From an uncultured bacterium (lineage in GTDB: Bacteria > Bacillota > Clostridia > Lachnospirales > Lachnospiraceae), in contig CAJMON010000060.1 of NCBI GenBank assembly GCA_905214955.1, positions 1 through 19,429 on the forward strand: a stretch of DNA of 19,429 bases, given 5' to 3'. Position numbers and translations under genes: made by a program. The notes below the pieces were generated by a model. That model worked only from the letters and a program-made list of their open reading frames with translations, had not been told where the DNA came from and searched no databases. This document shows, piece by piece, positions 1 through 7,590 of this stretch. The stretch's first letter is position 1. Each line of letters starts with the position of its first letter.

Positions 1-176
1 AGTGGCAACGGAGATGTGAGAGTACGAAGTACGGAACAATCCGTAAGGCATCTTTCGACCCCAACATCATCATTAAAAAAGTATGAAAAAACCGGAAACC
101 TCTTGTAAGCCCCTGTCTGGAAGTGTAAAATAAGCAAAAATAGAAACAAAATGGAAACTAAGAGGAGAAACTGCTG
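1..176. other. 5' flank, possible 3' remnant of an upstream gene
   Basis: No complete gene is visible before position 177. Two + strand frames are open from the window edge. One ends at TAA 106-108 and reads ...KKYEKTGNLL; the other ends at TGA 84-86 and reads ...FDPNIIIKKV. Dropping one A from the A run near 75-80 would join the second frame to the tail of the first, so a decayed or frameshifted gene end is conceivable. I do not recognise either peptide. The last 75 bases hold the promoter and ribosome binding site of the next gene. Confidence 0.3.
103..131 (+). promoter_or_regulatory. Putative sigma-A promoter of the lipid kinase gene
   Basis: TTGTAA at 103-108 and TAAAAT at 126-131 are separated by 17 bp. 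Transcription would begin about 40 nt before the gene's ribosome binding site (AGAGGAG, 161-167). Confidence 0.45.
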
Positions 177-1073
177 ATGAAAAAGGTTTTGTTGATTGTG
201 AATCCAAAAGCGGGAAAGGGTCTGATTAAGGGGCATCTGCTGGAAGTGGTAGATACCTTTGTGAAAAGTGGAATGGATGTGACTGTGTATCCGACCCAGA
301 GGAGGCTGGATGCTTTTGAAATGACCAAAAGCCGTGCACAGGAGTTTGACCTGATCGTATGCAGTGGAGGAGACGGCACACTGGATGAAGTGGTGACCGG
401 GATACTGGAAGGAAAACACAACTGCCCGGTCGGCTATATTCCGGCGGGCAGTACCAACGACTTTGCCCATAGCCTGCGGATTCCCTCCAGAGCAGGAGAT
501 GCAGCAAAAATTGTTGTCCAGGATCATCCATTTGCCTGTGACATTGGCTCTTTTAACGGAGACTATTTTGTGTATGTAGCGGCTTTTGGCGCATTTACAG
601 AGGTATCCTACAAAACCACCCAGGATATGAAAAACCTCATGGGCCATCTGGCATATGTCTTAAATGGTGTGAACAGTCTGTTCAGCATCAAGCCCTATGC
701 CATGAAAATCGAGGCAGATGACCGGGTGCTGGAGGGAGATTTCATCTACGGCATGGTGACAAACTCAGAGTCAGTGGGAGGCTTTCGCAATATCACAGGA
801 AAAGATGTCCAGCTGGATGACGGAGTTTTTGAGGTGATGCTGATCCGCAATCCCTCTACACCTTTGGAATGGGAGCCGGTGCTGTCCGGTCTGCTTTCAC
901 AGAAAGCGGACAACAAATACATCTACTATTTCAAAACCAGCCGCATCAAGATTACGGCAAAAGAAGAGATTGCCTGGACCTTGGACGGCGAAGACGGCGG
1001 AAAACATCAGGATGTGGAAATTTTGAATCTTCGTCAGGCTGTACAGATTATGGTGAGAAAACAGAAAAAATAG
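177..1073 (+). CDS. Diacylglycerol/lipid kinase family protein (YegS/DagK type)
   Basis: The 298-aa product is a normal length for the YegS/DgkB/BmrU lipid kinase family, which phosphorylates diacylglycerol or related lipids using ATP at the cytoplasmic face of the membrane. Visible motifs are NPKAGKG near residues 9-15, the ATP-binding SGGDGTLDE near 63-71, and GYIPAGSTNDFAHSL near 86-100, where most family members have GTLPxGTxNDFAR. The C-terminal half has the beta-sandwich pattern with SVGGF and DGVFEV. The start is supported by AGAGGAG at 161-167. The physiological lipid cannot be told from sequence; phospholipid recycling from diacylglycerol is the standard inference. The gene has its own putative promoter and is followed by an unrelated, separately promoted gene. 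Confidence 0.9.
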   Translation: MKKVLLIVNPKAGKGLIKGHLLEVVDTFVKSGMDVTVYPTQRRLDAFEMTKSRAQEFDLIVCSGGDGTLDEVVTGILEGKHNCPVGYIPAGSTNDFAHSLRIPSRAGDAAKIVVQDHPFACDIGSFNGDYFVYVAAFGAFTEVSYKTTQDMKNLMGHLAYVLNGVNSLFSIKPYAMKIEADDRVLEGDFIYGMVTNSESVGGFRNITGKDVQLDDGVFEVMLIRNPSTPLEWEPVLSGLLSQKADNKYIYYFKTSRIKITAKEEIAWTLDGEDGGKHQDVEILNLRQAVQIMVRKQKK

Positions 1074-1102
1074 TTTCTTTTTTCACAAAGATAGAGTATA
1101 AT
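1074..1102 (+). promoter_or_regulatory. Promoter of fructose-bisphosphate aldolase
   Basis: A perfect TATAAT lies at 1097-1102, with a weak -35 (TTTCTT, 1074-1079) 17 bp upstream. The 37 bases from 1074 align without gaps to the putative promoter at 2041-2077, with 28 matches counted by hand. Confidence 0.6.
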
Positions 1103-1156
1103 AGAAACAGCGCGGACGGGAAATATCCGCATGAATAAGAAATGGAGGTAATATAC

Positions 1157-2020
1157 ATGTTAGTATCAGCAAAAGAGATGTTACAGAAAGCTCAGGCCGG
1201 ACATTACGCAGTAGGCCAGTTTAACATTAATAACCTGGAATGGACCAAAGCCATCCTCCAGACCGCACAGGAAAACAACTCACCGGTCATCCTTGGTGTT
1301 TCTGAGGGTGCAGGCAAATATATGACAGGTTATAAGACCGTAGTCGGCATGGTAAATGGTATGCTGGAAGAGCTGAATATCACCGTTCCGGTAGCTCTGC
1401 ATCTGGACCACGGCAGCTATGGCGCTTGCTTAAAGTGTGTGGAAGCAGGCTTTTCCTCCATCATGTATGATGGTTCCCACAGCCCCATTGAAGAGAACGT
1501 AGCCAACACCAAGAAACTGGTAGAGATCTGCAAAGAGCACAACATGTCTCTGGAAGCAGAAGTAGGTTCCATCGGCGGTGAAGAAGACGGCGTTATCGGT
1601 ATGGGTGAGTGTGCAGATCCGCAGGAATGCAAGAGAGTAGCTGATCTGGGCATCGACTTCCTGGCAGCAGGTATCGGAAACATCCACGGCAAATATCCGG
1701 CAAACTGGAAGGGCTTAAGCTTTGAGACACTGGCAGCTATCAAAGAACTGACTGGGGATATGCCTCTGGTTCTTCACGGCGGTACCGGTATTCCCACTGA
1801 CATGATCAAGAAAGCCATTGACTTAGGCGTTGCCAAGATCAACGTAAATACCGAGTGCCAGCTGGCATTTGCAGCTGCTACCCGTAAGTACATCGAAGCA
1901 GGAAAAGATCTGGAAGGAAAGGGCTTTGACCCGAGAAAACTTCTGGCTCCGGGCGCAGAAGCCATCAAGGCAACTGTCAAAGAAAAAATGGAAATTTTCG
2001 GCTCCATCAACAAGGCCTGA
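1157..2020 (+). CDS. fba: Class II fructose-1,6-bisphosphate aldolase
   Basis: This zinc-dependent glycolytic enzyme reversibly cleaves fructose 1,6-bisphosphate into dihydroxyacetone phosphate and glyceraldehyde 3-phosphate in the cytoplasm. The 287-aa product matches the family length. Hallmarks visible are HLDHGS at 82-87 (catalytic Asp84 and zinc ligand His85), YDGSHSPIEEN, EAEVGSIGGEEDG, GIGNIHGKYP with zinc ligand His177, LHGGTG with zinc ligand His207, and KINVNTE near the phosphate-binding end. An in-frame ATG at 1142 overlaps the ribosome binding site GGAGG (1144-1148), so ATG 1157, 8 nt downstream, is the real start. Tagatose- or other ketose-bisphosphate specificity is possible in this family, but the fold and length favour ordinary Fba. 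Confidence 0.93.
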   Translation: MLVSAKEMLQKAQAGHYAVGQFNINNLEWTKAILQTAQENNSPVILGVSEGAGKYMTGYKTVVGMVNGMLEELNITVPVALHLDHGSYGACLKCVEAGFSSIMYDGSHSPIEENVANTKKLVEICKEHNMSLEAEVGSIGGEEDGVIGMGECADPQECKRVADLGIDFLAAGIGNIHGKYPANWKGLSFETLAAIKELTGDMPLVLHGGTGIPTDMIKKAIDLGVAKINVNTECQLAFAAATRKYIEAGKDLEGKGFDPRKLLAPGAEAIKATVKEKMEIFGSINKA

Positions 2021-2040
2021 AAAGTTTTTTAAAAATCTGC

Positions 2041-2069
2041 TTGCTTTTTTCGGAAAAGTAGAGTATTTT
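2041..2069 (+). promoter_or_regulatory. Putative promoter of the first GSIII gene
   Basis: TTGCTT at 2041-2046 and TATTTT at 2064-2069 have a 17-bp spacer. The element resembles the fba promoter over 37 bp. It sits 20 bp after the fba stop codon and upstream of the terminator at 2104-2137, so the terminator would lie inside this promoter's transcript. Confidence 0.5.
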
Positions 2070-2103
2070 AATAACAGGTTTCATATACGAATGAATGAGA
2101 ACG

Positions 2104-2137
2104 AAGGCGTTCCACCAGCAGGTGGAGCGCCTTTTTT
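2104..2137 (+). terminator. Intrinsic terminator in the GSIII-1 leader
   Basis: An 11-bp GC-rich stem (2106-2116 with 2121-2131, one G-U pair, loop AGCA) is followed by six T residues (2132-2137). The flanking AA/TT extends the stem. It terminates fba transcription and, given the promoter at 2041-2069, may also act as an attenuator of the glutamine synthetase gene that starts at 2178. Confidence 0.85.
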
Positions 2138-2177
2138 CGGCTTACAGGCGGAAACTAGAAAGGATGAGGAGTTCTAT

Positions 2178-4289
2178 ATGAGTGAAAAAATGAATATAGC
2201 CAAAATCTTTGGCGAGAATGTTTTCAGTGACAAAGTAATGCAGGAACGTCTGCCCAAGAAAGTTTACAAAGAGCTGAAAAAAACCATGGAAGAAGGCAAA
2301 GAGTTAGATCCCATGGTAGCAGAAGTTGTAGCAGAAGCAATGAAAAATTGGGCAGTAGAGAAAGGCGCTACACATTATACCCATATTTTCCAGCCGCTGA
2401 CAGGCATGACTGCAGAAAAACACGATTCCTTTATTACGGCTCCCAGAGAAGACGGCACCGTCCTGATGGAGTTTTCCGGCAAGGAACTGATCAAAGGAGA
2501 GCCGGATGCTTCTTCTTTCCCGTCAGGAGGACTGAGAGCAACCTTTGAAGCCAGAGGTTATACAGCCTGGGACTGTACTTCACCGGCTTATGTACGGGAA
2601 GATGCAGCAGGTGCGATCCTGTGTATTCCGACAGCATTCTGCTCTTACAAGGGTGAGGCACTGGATCAGAAAACACCACTTCTGCGTTCCATGGAGGCCA
2701 TTAATACACAGTCTTTACGTCTGCTGCGTCTCTTTGGAAATAACACATCCAAAAAGGTGACACCTTCTGTAGGACCGGAACAGGAATATTTCCTGGTAGA
2801 TAAGCAGAAGTACTTACAGAGAAAAGACCTGATTTATACCGGACGGACATTGTTCGGATCTATGCCGCCAAAAGGCCAGGAGCTGGATGACCATTACTTC
2901 GGAACCATCCGCCAGAGAATTGCATCCTTCATGAAGGATGTCAACGAACAGCTGTGGAAACTGGGTGTTACTGCCAAGACCCAGCACAACGAAGTAGCTC
3001 CGGCACAGCATGAACTGGCAGTGATCTACTCCGAGGCAAACATCGCAGTAGACAACAACCAGCTGGTAATGAAAATCTTAAAGAAGACTGCCTGCCAGCA
3101 CGGACTGCAGTGCCTGCTTCATGAGAAACCCTTCGCAGGAGTCAACGGTTCCGGAAAACACAATAACTGGTCCATTACCACCGATGACGGCATCAACCTT
3201 CTGGATCCGGGCAAGACCCCTCACGAAAATGTACAGTTCCTGATGGTACTGACCTGTATCTTAAAGGCTGTCGATGAACATGCAGACCTGCTTCGAGAAT
3301 CCGCAGCCGATCCTGGAAATGACCACCGTCTGGGAGCCAACGAGGCACCGCCAGCCATCATTTCTGTATTCTTAGGTGAGCAGCTGGAAGATGTAATGGA
3401 GCAGCTGATCAACACCGGAACTGCTATCAGAAGTATCAAAGGCGGTGTGCTTCAGACAGGTGTAAAGACCCTGCCGGATCTGAATAAAGATGCTACTGAC
3501 AGAAACCGTACTTCACCTTTTGCCTTTACCGGAAACAAATTTGAATTCCGTATGGTAGGTTCCAAAGATTCTATTGCAGGCCCCAACATCGTGCTGAACA
3601 CTATTGTGGCAGAAGCATTTTCCGATGCATGTGACATCCTGGAAAACGCAGAAGACTTTGATCTGGCTGTTCATGATCTGATTAAGAAATATGCAACCGA
3701 GCATCAGCGCATCGTCTTCAACGGAAACGGTTATTCCGATGAATGGGTAGAAGAAGCTGAGCGCAGAGGACTGCCAAACATCCGCTCCATGGTAGAATCC
3801 ATTCCGGCACTGGTAAAACCGGAAGCAGTGGAAATGTTCGAAAAATTCAGTGTATTCAGCAGAGCAGAGCTGGAATCCCGTGCAGAGATCAAATACGAGA
3901 ACTACGCAAAAGCGCTGAATATTGAAGCGAAGACCATGATTGACATGGCCAGCAAGCAGTTTGTACCGGCAGTGGTACACTACACCAAGAGCCTGGCAGA
4001 CACCATCAACTCTGTCACCGCTGCAGGCGGAAAGGCTTCTGTACAGCTGGAGCTTTTGGATGAGACCACCGATCTGCTGGTAGAAACCAAAGCAGCACTG
4101 AAAGCCCTGACAGAGGCAGATGCCAAAGCAGGAGAGATCTCCTGTGTAGAAGAGCAGGCAAAATTCTTCCATGGTACGGTTGTTCCGGCAATGGAAGCCT
4201 TACGTGCTCCGGTAGACAAACTGGAAATGATCGTAGACAAAGAAATGTGGCCGATGCCTTCTTACGGTGATCTTCTGTTCGAGGTATAA
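2178..4289 (+). CDS. glnN: Glutamine synthetase type III (first copy)
   Basis: The product makes glutamine from glutamate, ammonia and ATP in the cytoplasm. At 703 aa it matches the large GSIII class (about 700-730 aa) rather than the roughly 450-aa GSI. Diagnostic features are the metal-site motif PEQEYF, HNEVAPAQHEL, the GSIII signature FAGVNGSGKHNNWS, NDHRLGANEAPPA and a C-terminal PSYGDLLFEV. The frame stays open back to 1869, inside fba, but GAGGA at 2166-2170 and the start of similarity to the second copy (MSEKMNIAKIFGENVFSDKV) place the start at ATG 2178. It sits behind a leader terminator and ends at a strong terminator, so it is probably a single-gene unit. It is closely similar to the gene at 4687. 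Confidence 0.95.
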   Translation: MSEKMNIAKIFGENVFSDKVMQERLPKKVYKELKKTMEEGKELDPMVAEVVAEAMKNWAVEKGATHYTHIFQPLTGMTAEKHDSFITAPREDGTVLMEFSGKELIKGEPDASSFPSGGLRATFEARGYTAWDCTSPAYVREDAAGAILCIPTAFCSYKGEALDQKTPLLRSMEAINTQSLRLLRLFGNNTSKKVTPSVGPEQEYFLVDKQKYLQRKDLIYTGRTLFGSMPPKGQELDDHYFGTIRQRIASFMKDVNEQLWKLGVTAKTQHNEVAPAQHELAVIYSEANIAVDNNQLVMKILKKTACQHGLQCLLHEKPFAGVNGSGKHNNWSITTDDGINLLDPGKTPHENVQFLMVLTCILKAVDEHADLLRESAADPGNDHRLGANEAPPAIISVFLGEQLEDVMEQLINTGTAIRSIKGGVLQTGVKTLPDLNKDATDRNRTSPFAFTGNKFEFRMVGSKDSIAGPNIVLNTIVAEAFSDACDILENAEDFDLAVHDLIKKYATEHQRIVFNGNGYSDEWVEEAERRGLPNIRSMVESIPALVKPEAVEMFEKFSVFSRAELESRAEIKYENYAKALNIEAKTMIDMASKQFVPAVVHYTKSLADTINSVTAAGGKASVQLELLDETTDLLVETKAALKALTEADAKAGEISCVEEQAKFFHGTVVPAMEALRAPVDKLEMIVDKEMWPMPSYGDLLFEV

Positions 4290-4344
4290 AATGCCTGAGC
4301 ACAAAACCTGAAATTACCATAATTTTTACAAATTTCTCCATTCA

Positions 4345-4389
4345 AAACACTGCCTGGTCGGCACCCGATCCGGCAGTGTTTGCTTTTTT
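4345..4389 (+). terminator. Intrinsic terminator after GSIII-1
   Basis: A 10-bp stem (4345-4354 with 4372-4381) extends through a second stem (4356-4361 with 4365-4370, one G-U) to a CAC loop. T residues follow at 4384-4389, then a further pyrimidine run. Confidence 0.9.
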
Positions 4390-4392
4390 CTC

Positions 4393-4421
4393 TTTTCAAG
4401 GAGAAGAAAATGTGCTATCAT
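4393..4421 (+). promoter_or_regulatory. Putative promoter of the second GSIII gene
   Basis: TTTTCA at 4393-4398 and TATCAT at 4416-4421 are spaced 17 bp apart. Transcription would start near 4428, giving a leader of about 260 nt. Confidence 0.5.
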
Positions 4422-4427
4422 GCGTTA

Positions 4428-4686
4428 TAGTGTAAATGCCTGGAAGGATTCTAGTACAGCATACAAAAATTAACTGGACCAATCACGCAGAATGAATTTT
4501 TGTTCTGCAAAGAAGAAAAACGCAGGCGCAGCGGGCTGCGTCAAGTTTTTCTGATGTCGTAGATGGGAATTCAGGCAAGTTATTGGAACAGTTATCTGCA
4601 GGACGATGTACTAGGGTATTCTCCAGCGGCAAAAAGCAGAGAAAGAGAGAAAGGCGACGCGCATTTTTGCGCGGCAGGAGGTAAAA
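4428..4686 (+). promoter_or_regulatory. Long hairpin-rich leader of GSIII-2
   Basis: This gene-free stretch follows the terminator and promoter described above. Three inverted repeats are visible. The first is GCAGAA 4487-4492 with TTCTGC 4503-4508. The second is ACGCAG 4520-4525 with CTGCGT 4536-4541, followed 4 nt later by TTTTT (4546-4550). The third is CGCGCA 4658-4663 with TGCGCG 4668-4673, just before the ribosome binding site AGGAGG (4676-4681). CGCAG recurs at 4527-4531 and could compete for CTGCG 4536-4540, giving alternative folds. I recognise no named riboswitch. The layout fits transcription attenuation or translational control of nitrogen assimilation, but that is inference. A 62-codon open frame at 4563-4751 has no ribosome binding site and is probably not a gene. 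Confidence 0.45.
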
Positions 4687-6810
4687 ATGAGCAGACCAAG
4701 CAGCGAGAAGATCAATGCGGCAGAAATTTTCGGCCAGAATGTATTCAGTGACAAGGTGATGCGGGAGCGTCTTCCCAAAAAGGTTTACCGGCAGCTTCAT
4801 CAGACGATTGACGAAGGAAAAGAACTGGACCCCATGACTGCAGAAGTAGTGGCAGGCGCTATGAAAGACTGGGCAGTAGAAAAAGGTGCCACCCACTATA
4901 CTCACTGGTTCCAGCCTCTGACAGGTTTTACTGCTGAAAAGCATGATGCGTTTCTGACTGCACCGGACAAAGAGGGCAATGTTCTCCTGGAGTTTTCCGG
5001 AAAAGAACTGATCAAGGGAGAACCGGATGCATCTTCTTTCCCGTCAGGAGGACTGCGTGCCACATTCGAAGCCAGAGGCTATACAGCCTGGGACTGCACG
5101 TCACCGGCATTTGTAAGAGAGGATGGATGCGGTGCGATTCTGTGCATTCCAACAGCATTTTGTTCTTATAAAGGAGAGGCGCTGGATCAGAAGACTCCCC
5201 TGCTTCGTTCCATGGAAGCGATTCAGACACAGTCTTTACGTCTGCTGCGCCTGTTTGGAAATACGACATCCAGAAAAGTTGTACCGTCTGTAGGAATTGA
5301 GCAGGAGTATTTTATTGTAGACCGTGCCAAATATTTAAAAAGAAAAGACCTGATCTTTACCGGAAGAACGCTCTTTGGAGCCATGCCGCCAAAAGGACAG
5401 GAGCTGGACGACCATTACTTTGGCGTTATCCGCCAGAGAATCGGCGCCTTCATGAAAGATGTCAATGAAGAACTGTGGAAACTGGGTGTATCTGCCAAAA
5501 CCCAGCACAATGAAGTGGCTCCGGGCCAGCATGAGCTTGCACCGATTTACGCAGAGTGCAACGTGGCGGTAGACCACAACCAGATCATTATGGAGACCTT
5601 AAAGCGTGTGGCAGAGGAGCATGGACTGCAGTGCCTGCTTCACGAGAAACCATTTGCAGGAGTGAACGGTTCCGGAAAACACAACAACTGGTCCTTAACC
5701 ACGGATGATGGCATTAATCTTCTGGAGCCGGGCAAGACACCTCATGAGAATATTCAGTTCCTGATGGTACTGACCTGTATCTTGAAGGCTGTCGATGAAC
5801 ATGCAGACCTGCTTCGGGAATCTGCAGCAGATGTGGGAAATGACCACCGTCTGGGAGCTAATGAGGCACCTCCTGCCATTGTTTCCGTATTCCTGGGAGA
5901 GCAGCTGCAGGATGTACTGACACAGCTGATCAGTACCGGAGCTGCCACCCACAGCATCAAGGGCGGACGTCTCCATACCGGAGTCAAAACCCTCCCGGAT
6001 TTTGCAAGAGATGCTACCGACAGAAACCGTACATCACCCTTTGCTTTTACCGGCAACAAGTTTGAATTCCGTATGGTGGGTTCCAGAGATTCTGTGGCAG
6101 AGTGTAATGTCGTGTTAAATACCATTGTGGCAGAAGCATTCTCTGATGCCTGCGATGTTCTGGAAAAGGCAGAAGATTTTGATCTGGCAGTTCATGATCT
6201 GATCAAAGAATATGCTACCGAACACGCCCGCATTGTCTTCAATGGAAACGGTTATGCTCCGGAATGGGTAGAAGAGGCCGAAAAACGTGGGCTGGAAAAC
6301 ATTACCAACATGGTAGATGCGATTCCGGCACTGACAAAACAGAAGTCTGTAGAACTGTTTGAAAAATTTGGCGTCTTTACCAGCCAGGAACTGGAATCCC
6401 GTGTGGAGATCCAGTATGAAGGCTATGCAAAAGCACTGAACATTGAAGCCCGCGCCATGATTGACCTGGCCAGCAAGCATATCATTCCAGCTGTGATGCG
6501 GTATTCCAGAAACCTGGCAGGTACGGCAAACGAAATCAAACAGGCAGGTGCGGATGTGACAGTGCCCATGAATCTGTTAAAAGAAACTACCCAGCTGCTT
6601 TCGGCTACCAAAAAAGCGCTGGCAAAACTGCAGGAAGTGGCAGATACTGCTTCCGAAATGGCAAGCGGCAGAGATCAGGCCGTGTACTACCGGGATTATG
6701 TGGCATCTGCAATGGAAGAGCTGCGTGAGCCGGTGGATGCACTGGAAATGCTGGTGGACAAAGAAGAATGGCCGATGCCTTCTTATGGAGATCTGCTGTT
6801 TGAGGTATAA
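4687..6810 (+). CDS. glnN: Glutamine synthetase type III (second copy)
   Basis: The 707-aa product is a second GSIII with the same motif set as the upstream copy: IEQEYFIVD, HNEVAPGQHEL, FAGVNGSGKHNNWS, NDHRLGANEAPPA and a terminal PSYGDLLFEV. The two differ mainly at the N-terminus (MSRPSSEKINAAEIFGQNVF), in surface helices of the last 150 residues, and at scattered sites such as ECNVAVDHNQII versus EANIAVDNNQLV. All the motifs I could check are intact, so it is not an obvious regulatory pseudoenzyme. AGGAGG at 4676-4681 fixes the start. It has its own promoter and a long leader, and its stop is only 10 nt before the next gene, so that gene is very likely cotranscribed. Confidence 0.95.
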   Translation: MSRPSSEKINAAEIFGQNVFSDKVMRERLPKKVYRQLHQTIDEGKELDPMTAEVVAGAMKDWAVEKGATHYTHWFQPLTGFTAEKHDAFLTAPDKEGNVLLEFSGKELIKGEPDASSFPSGGLRATFEARGYTAWDCTSPAFVREDGCGAILCIPTAFCSYKGEALDQKTPLLRSMEAIQTQSLRLLRLFGNTTSRKVVPSVGIEQEYFIVDRAKYLKRKDLIFTGRTLFGAMPPKGQELDDHYFGVIRQRIGAFMKDVNEELWKLGVSAKTQHNEVAPGQHELAPIYAECNVAVDHNQIIMETLKRVAEEHGLQCLLHEKPFAGVNGSGKHNNWSLTTDDGINLLEPGKTPHENIQFLMVLTCILKAVDEHADLLRESAADVGNDHRLGANEAPPAIVSVFLGEQLQDVLTQLISTGAATHSIKGGRLHTGVKTLPDFARDATDRNRTSPFAFTGNKFEFRMVGSRDSVAECNVVLNTIVAEAFSDACDVLEKAEDFDLAVHDLIKEYATEHARIVFNGNGYAPEWVEEAEKRGLENITNMVDAIPALTKQKSVELFEKFGVFTSQELESRVEIQYEGYAKALNIEARAMIDLASKHIIPAVMRYSRNLAGTANEIKQAGADVTVPMNLLKETTQLLSATKKALAKLQEVADTASEMASGRDQAVYYRDYVASAMEELREPVDALEMLVDKEEWPMPSYGDLLFEV

Positions 6811-6820
6811 GTAAAGGAAT

Positions 6821-7510
6821 ATGAGTGAGAAGATAGAACTACTGGGGGTCAGGCTGGAAGTTTTCGAAACGGAAGAAGCACTGGAAAAAATAAAAGAATT
6901 TCTGAAAGAAGATGGGCTCCGGATTGTGGGAATGGTCACATCCGCCATGCTTCTGGCTTCGGAAGAATCGGAAGAATTCCGCCAGCAGTTAGAACAGCTG
7001 AATCTGTGTGTGATCCGGGAGCGGGAAGTCTTAGAAGCAGCCGGGATCACCAAAGCAGAACGGCTGTGGGAAGCAGAAGAAAACTGGTTTCTGCCGGAAT
7101 TCCTGGAATATCTGGAAAAATCCGGAAAAAATCTGGTCCTGATTGCAGAGACAGCAGAAGAAAAAGAACAGCTTTCCCATGAACTGCACAGTACCTACCC
7201 TCAGCTGGAGGTGGCAGGATGTTTCTGCCTGAAAGAAGCAGAAGGAGAAGAGGCAGATGCCCTGATCAATCAGCTGAATGCTATTTCGGCGGATGTGATC
7301 CTGGCAGCGCTCCCAAGTCCTGTGCAGGAAGATTTTGCATACCGCAGCCGTTCCAAATTAAACTCCCGCTTGTGGATTGGAATGGGAAAAAACTGCAGTG
7401 TGCAGAAAGGAAAAAAAGGCAGACAGAAGTTTCTGGAACGGCTCCTTGAAAAAAGAACATTTCGCAAGCGTGTGGCAGAATTTTCAGAAGAAAATGAAAT
7501 AAATGTATAA
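6821..7510 (+). CDS. Divergent WecG/TagA/CpsF-fold protein
   Basis: The 229-aa product has the outline of the WecG/TagA/CpsF family, whose members move N-acetylmannosaminuronate, N-acetylmannosamine or related sugars onto lipid-linked acceptors. An N-terminal LLGVRLEV strand is followed by VTSAMLLAS (39-47), YPQLEVAG (126-133) and DVILAALPSPVQEDF (158-172, compared with the family's ALGSPKQE). Several usual active-site positions look altered. The family TxN is T40-S41-A42 here, the PDG segment that carries the catalytic Asp reads IREREV (65-70), and the LLGG strand reads VLIAE (106-110). It may be inactive or have a changed role. The weak AAAGGA is only about 2 nt from ATG, so translation may be coupled to the GSIII gene 10 nt upstream. 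No membrane segment or signal peptide is visible. Confidence 0.7.
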   Translation: MSEKIELLGVRLEVFETEEALEKIKEFLKEDGLRIVGMVTSAMLLASEESEEFRQQLEQLNLCVIREREVLEAAGITKAERLWEAEENWFLPEFLEYLEKSGKNLVLIAETAEEKEQLSHELHSTYPQLEVAGCFCLKEAEGEEADALINQLNAISADVILAALPSPVQEDFAYRSRSKLNSRLWIGMGKNCSVQKGKKGRQKFLERLLEKRTFRKRVAEFSEENEINV

Positions 7511-7536
7511 AACCGCACAAATTTTTCTTTCCTTTT

Positions 7537-7565
7537 TTGACATTTTGTATTAAAATGTGTATTAT
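7537..7565 (+). promoter_or_regulatory. Strong promoter of the CdaR-family gene
   Basis: A perfect TTGACA (7537-7542) and TATTAT (7560-7565) have a 17-bp spacer. The ribosome binding site AAAGGAG (7576-7582) follows closely, so the leader is only about 20 nt. Confidence 0.75.
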
Positions 7566-7590
7566 GGACTGTAGCAAAGGAGTGGGAAAG

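Noticed and set aside
1142..1156. ATG 1142 as the fba start
   Set aside because: It overlaps the GGAGG ribosome binding site, and family members begin at the ML(V/I)SAKEML equivalent.
1869..2177. In-frame N-terminal extension of GSIII-1 starting inside fba
   Set aside because: It overlaps fba, crosses a terminator, and lacks similarity to GSIII; ATG 2178 has a ribosome binding site and matches the second copy.
3513..4172. 219-codon minus-strand open frame within GSIII-1
   Set aside because: It is a shadow of a strongly conserved + strand gene, with Cys/Phe-rich unlikely composition and no ribosome binding site.
4487..4541. ANTAR-type dual hexaloop element in the GSIII-2 leader
   Set aside because: Hairpins are present, but I could not place two six-base loops with the expected A1/G4 pattern.
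4563..4751. 62-codon frame in the GSIII-2 leader
   Set aside because: No ribosome binding site is present, it overlaps the GSIII start in another frame, and it shows no recognisable features.
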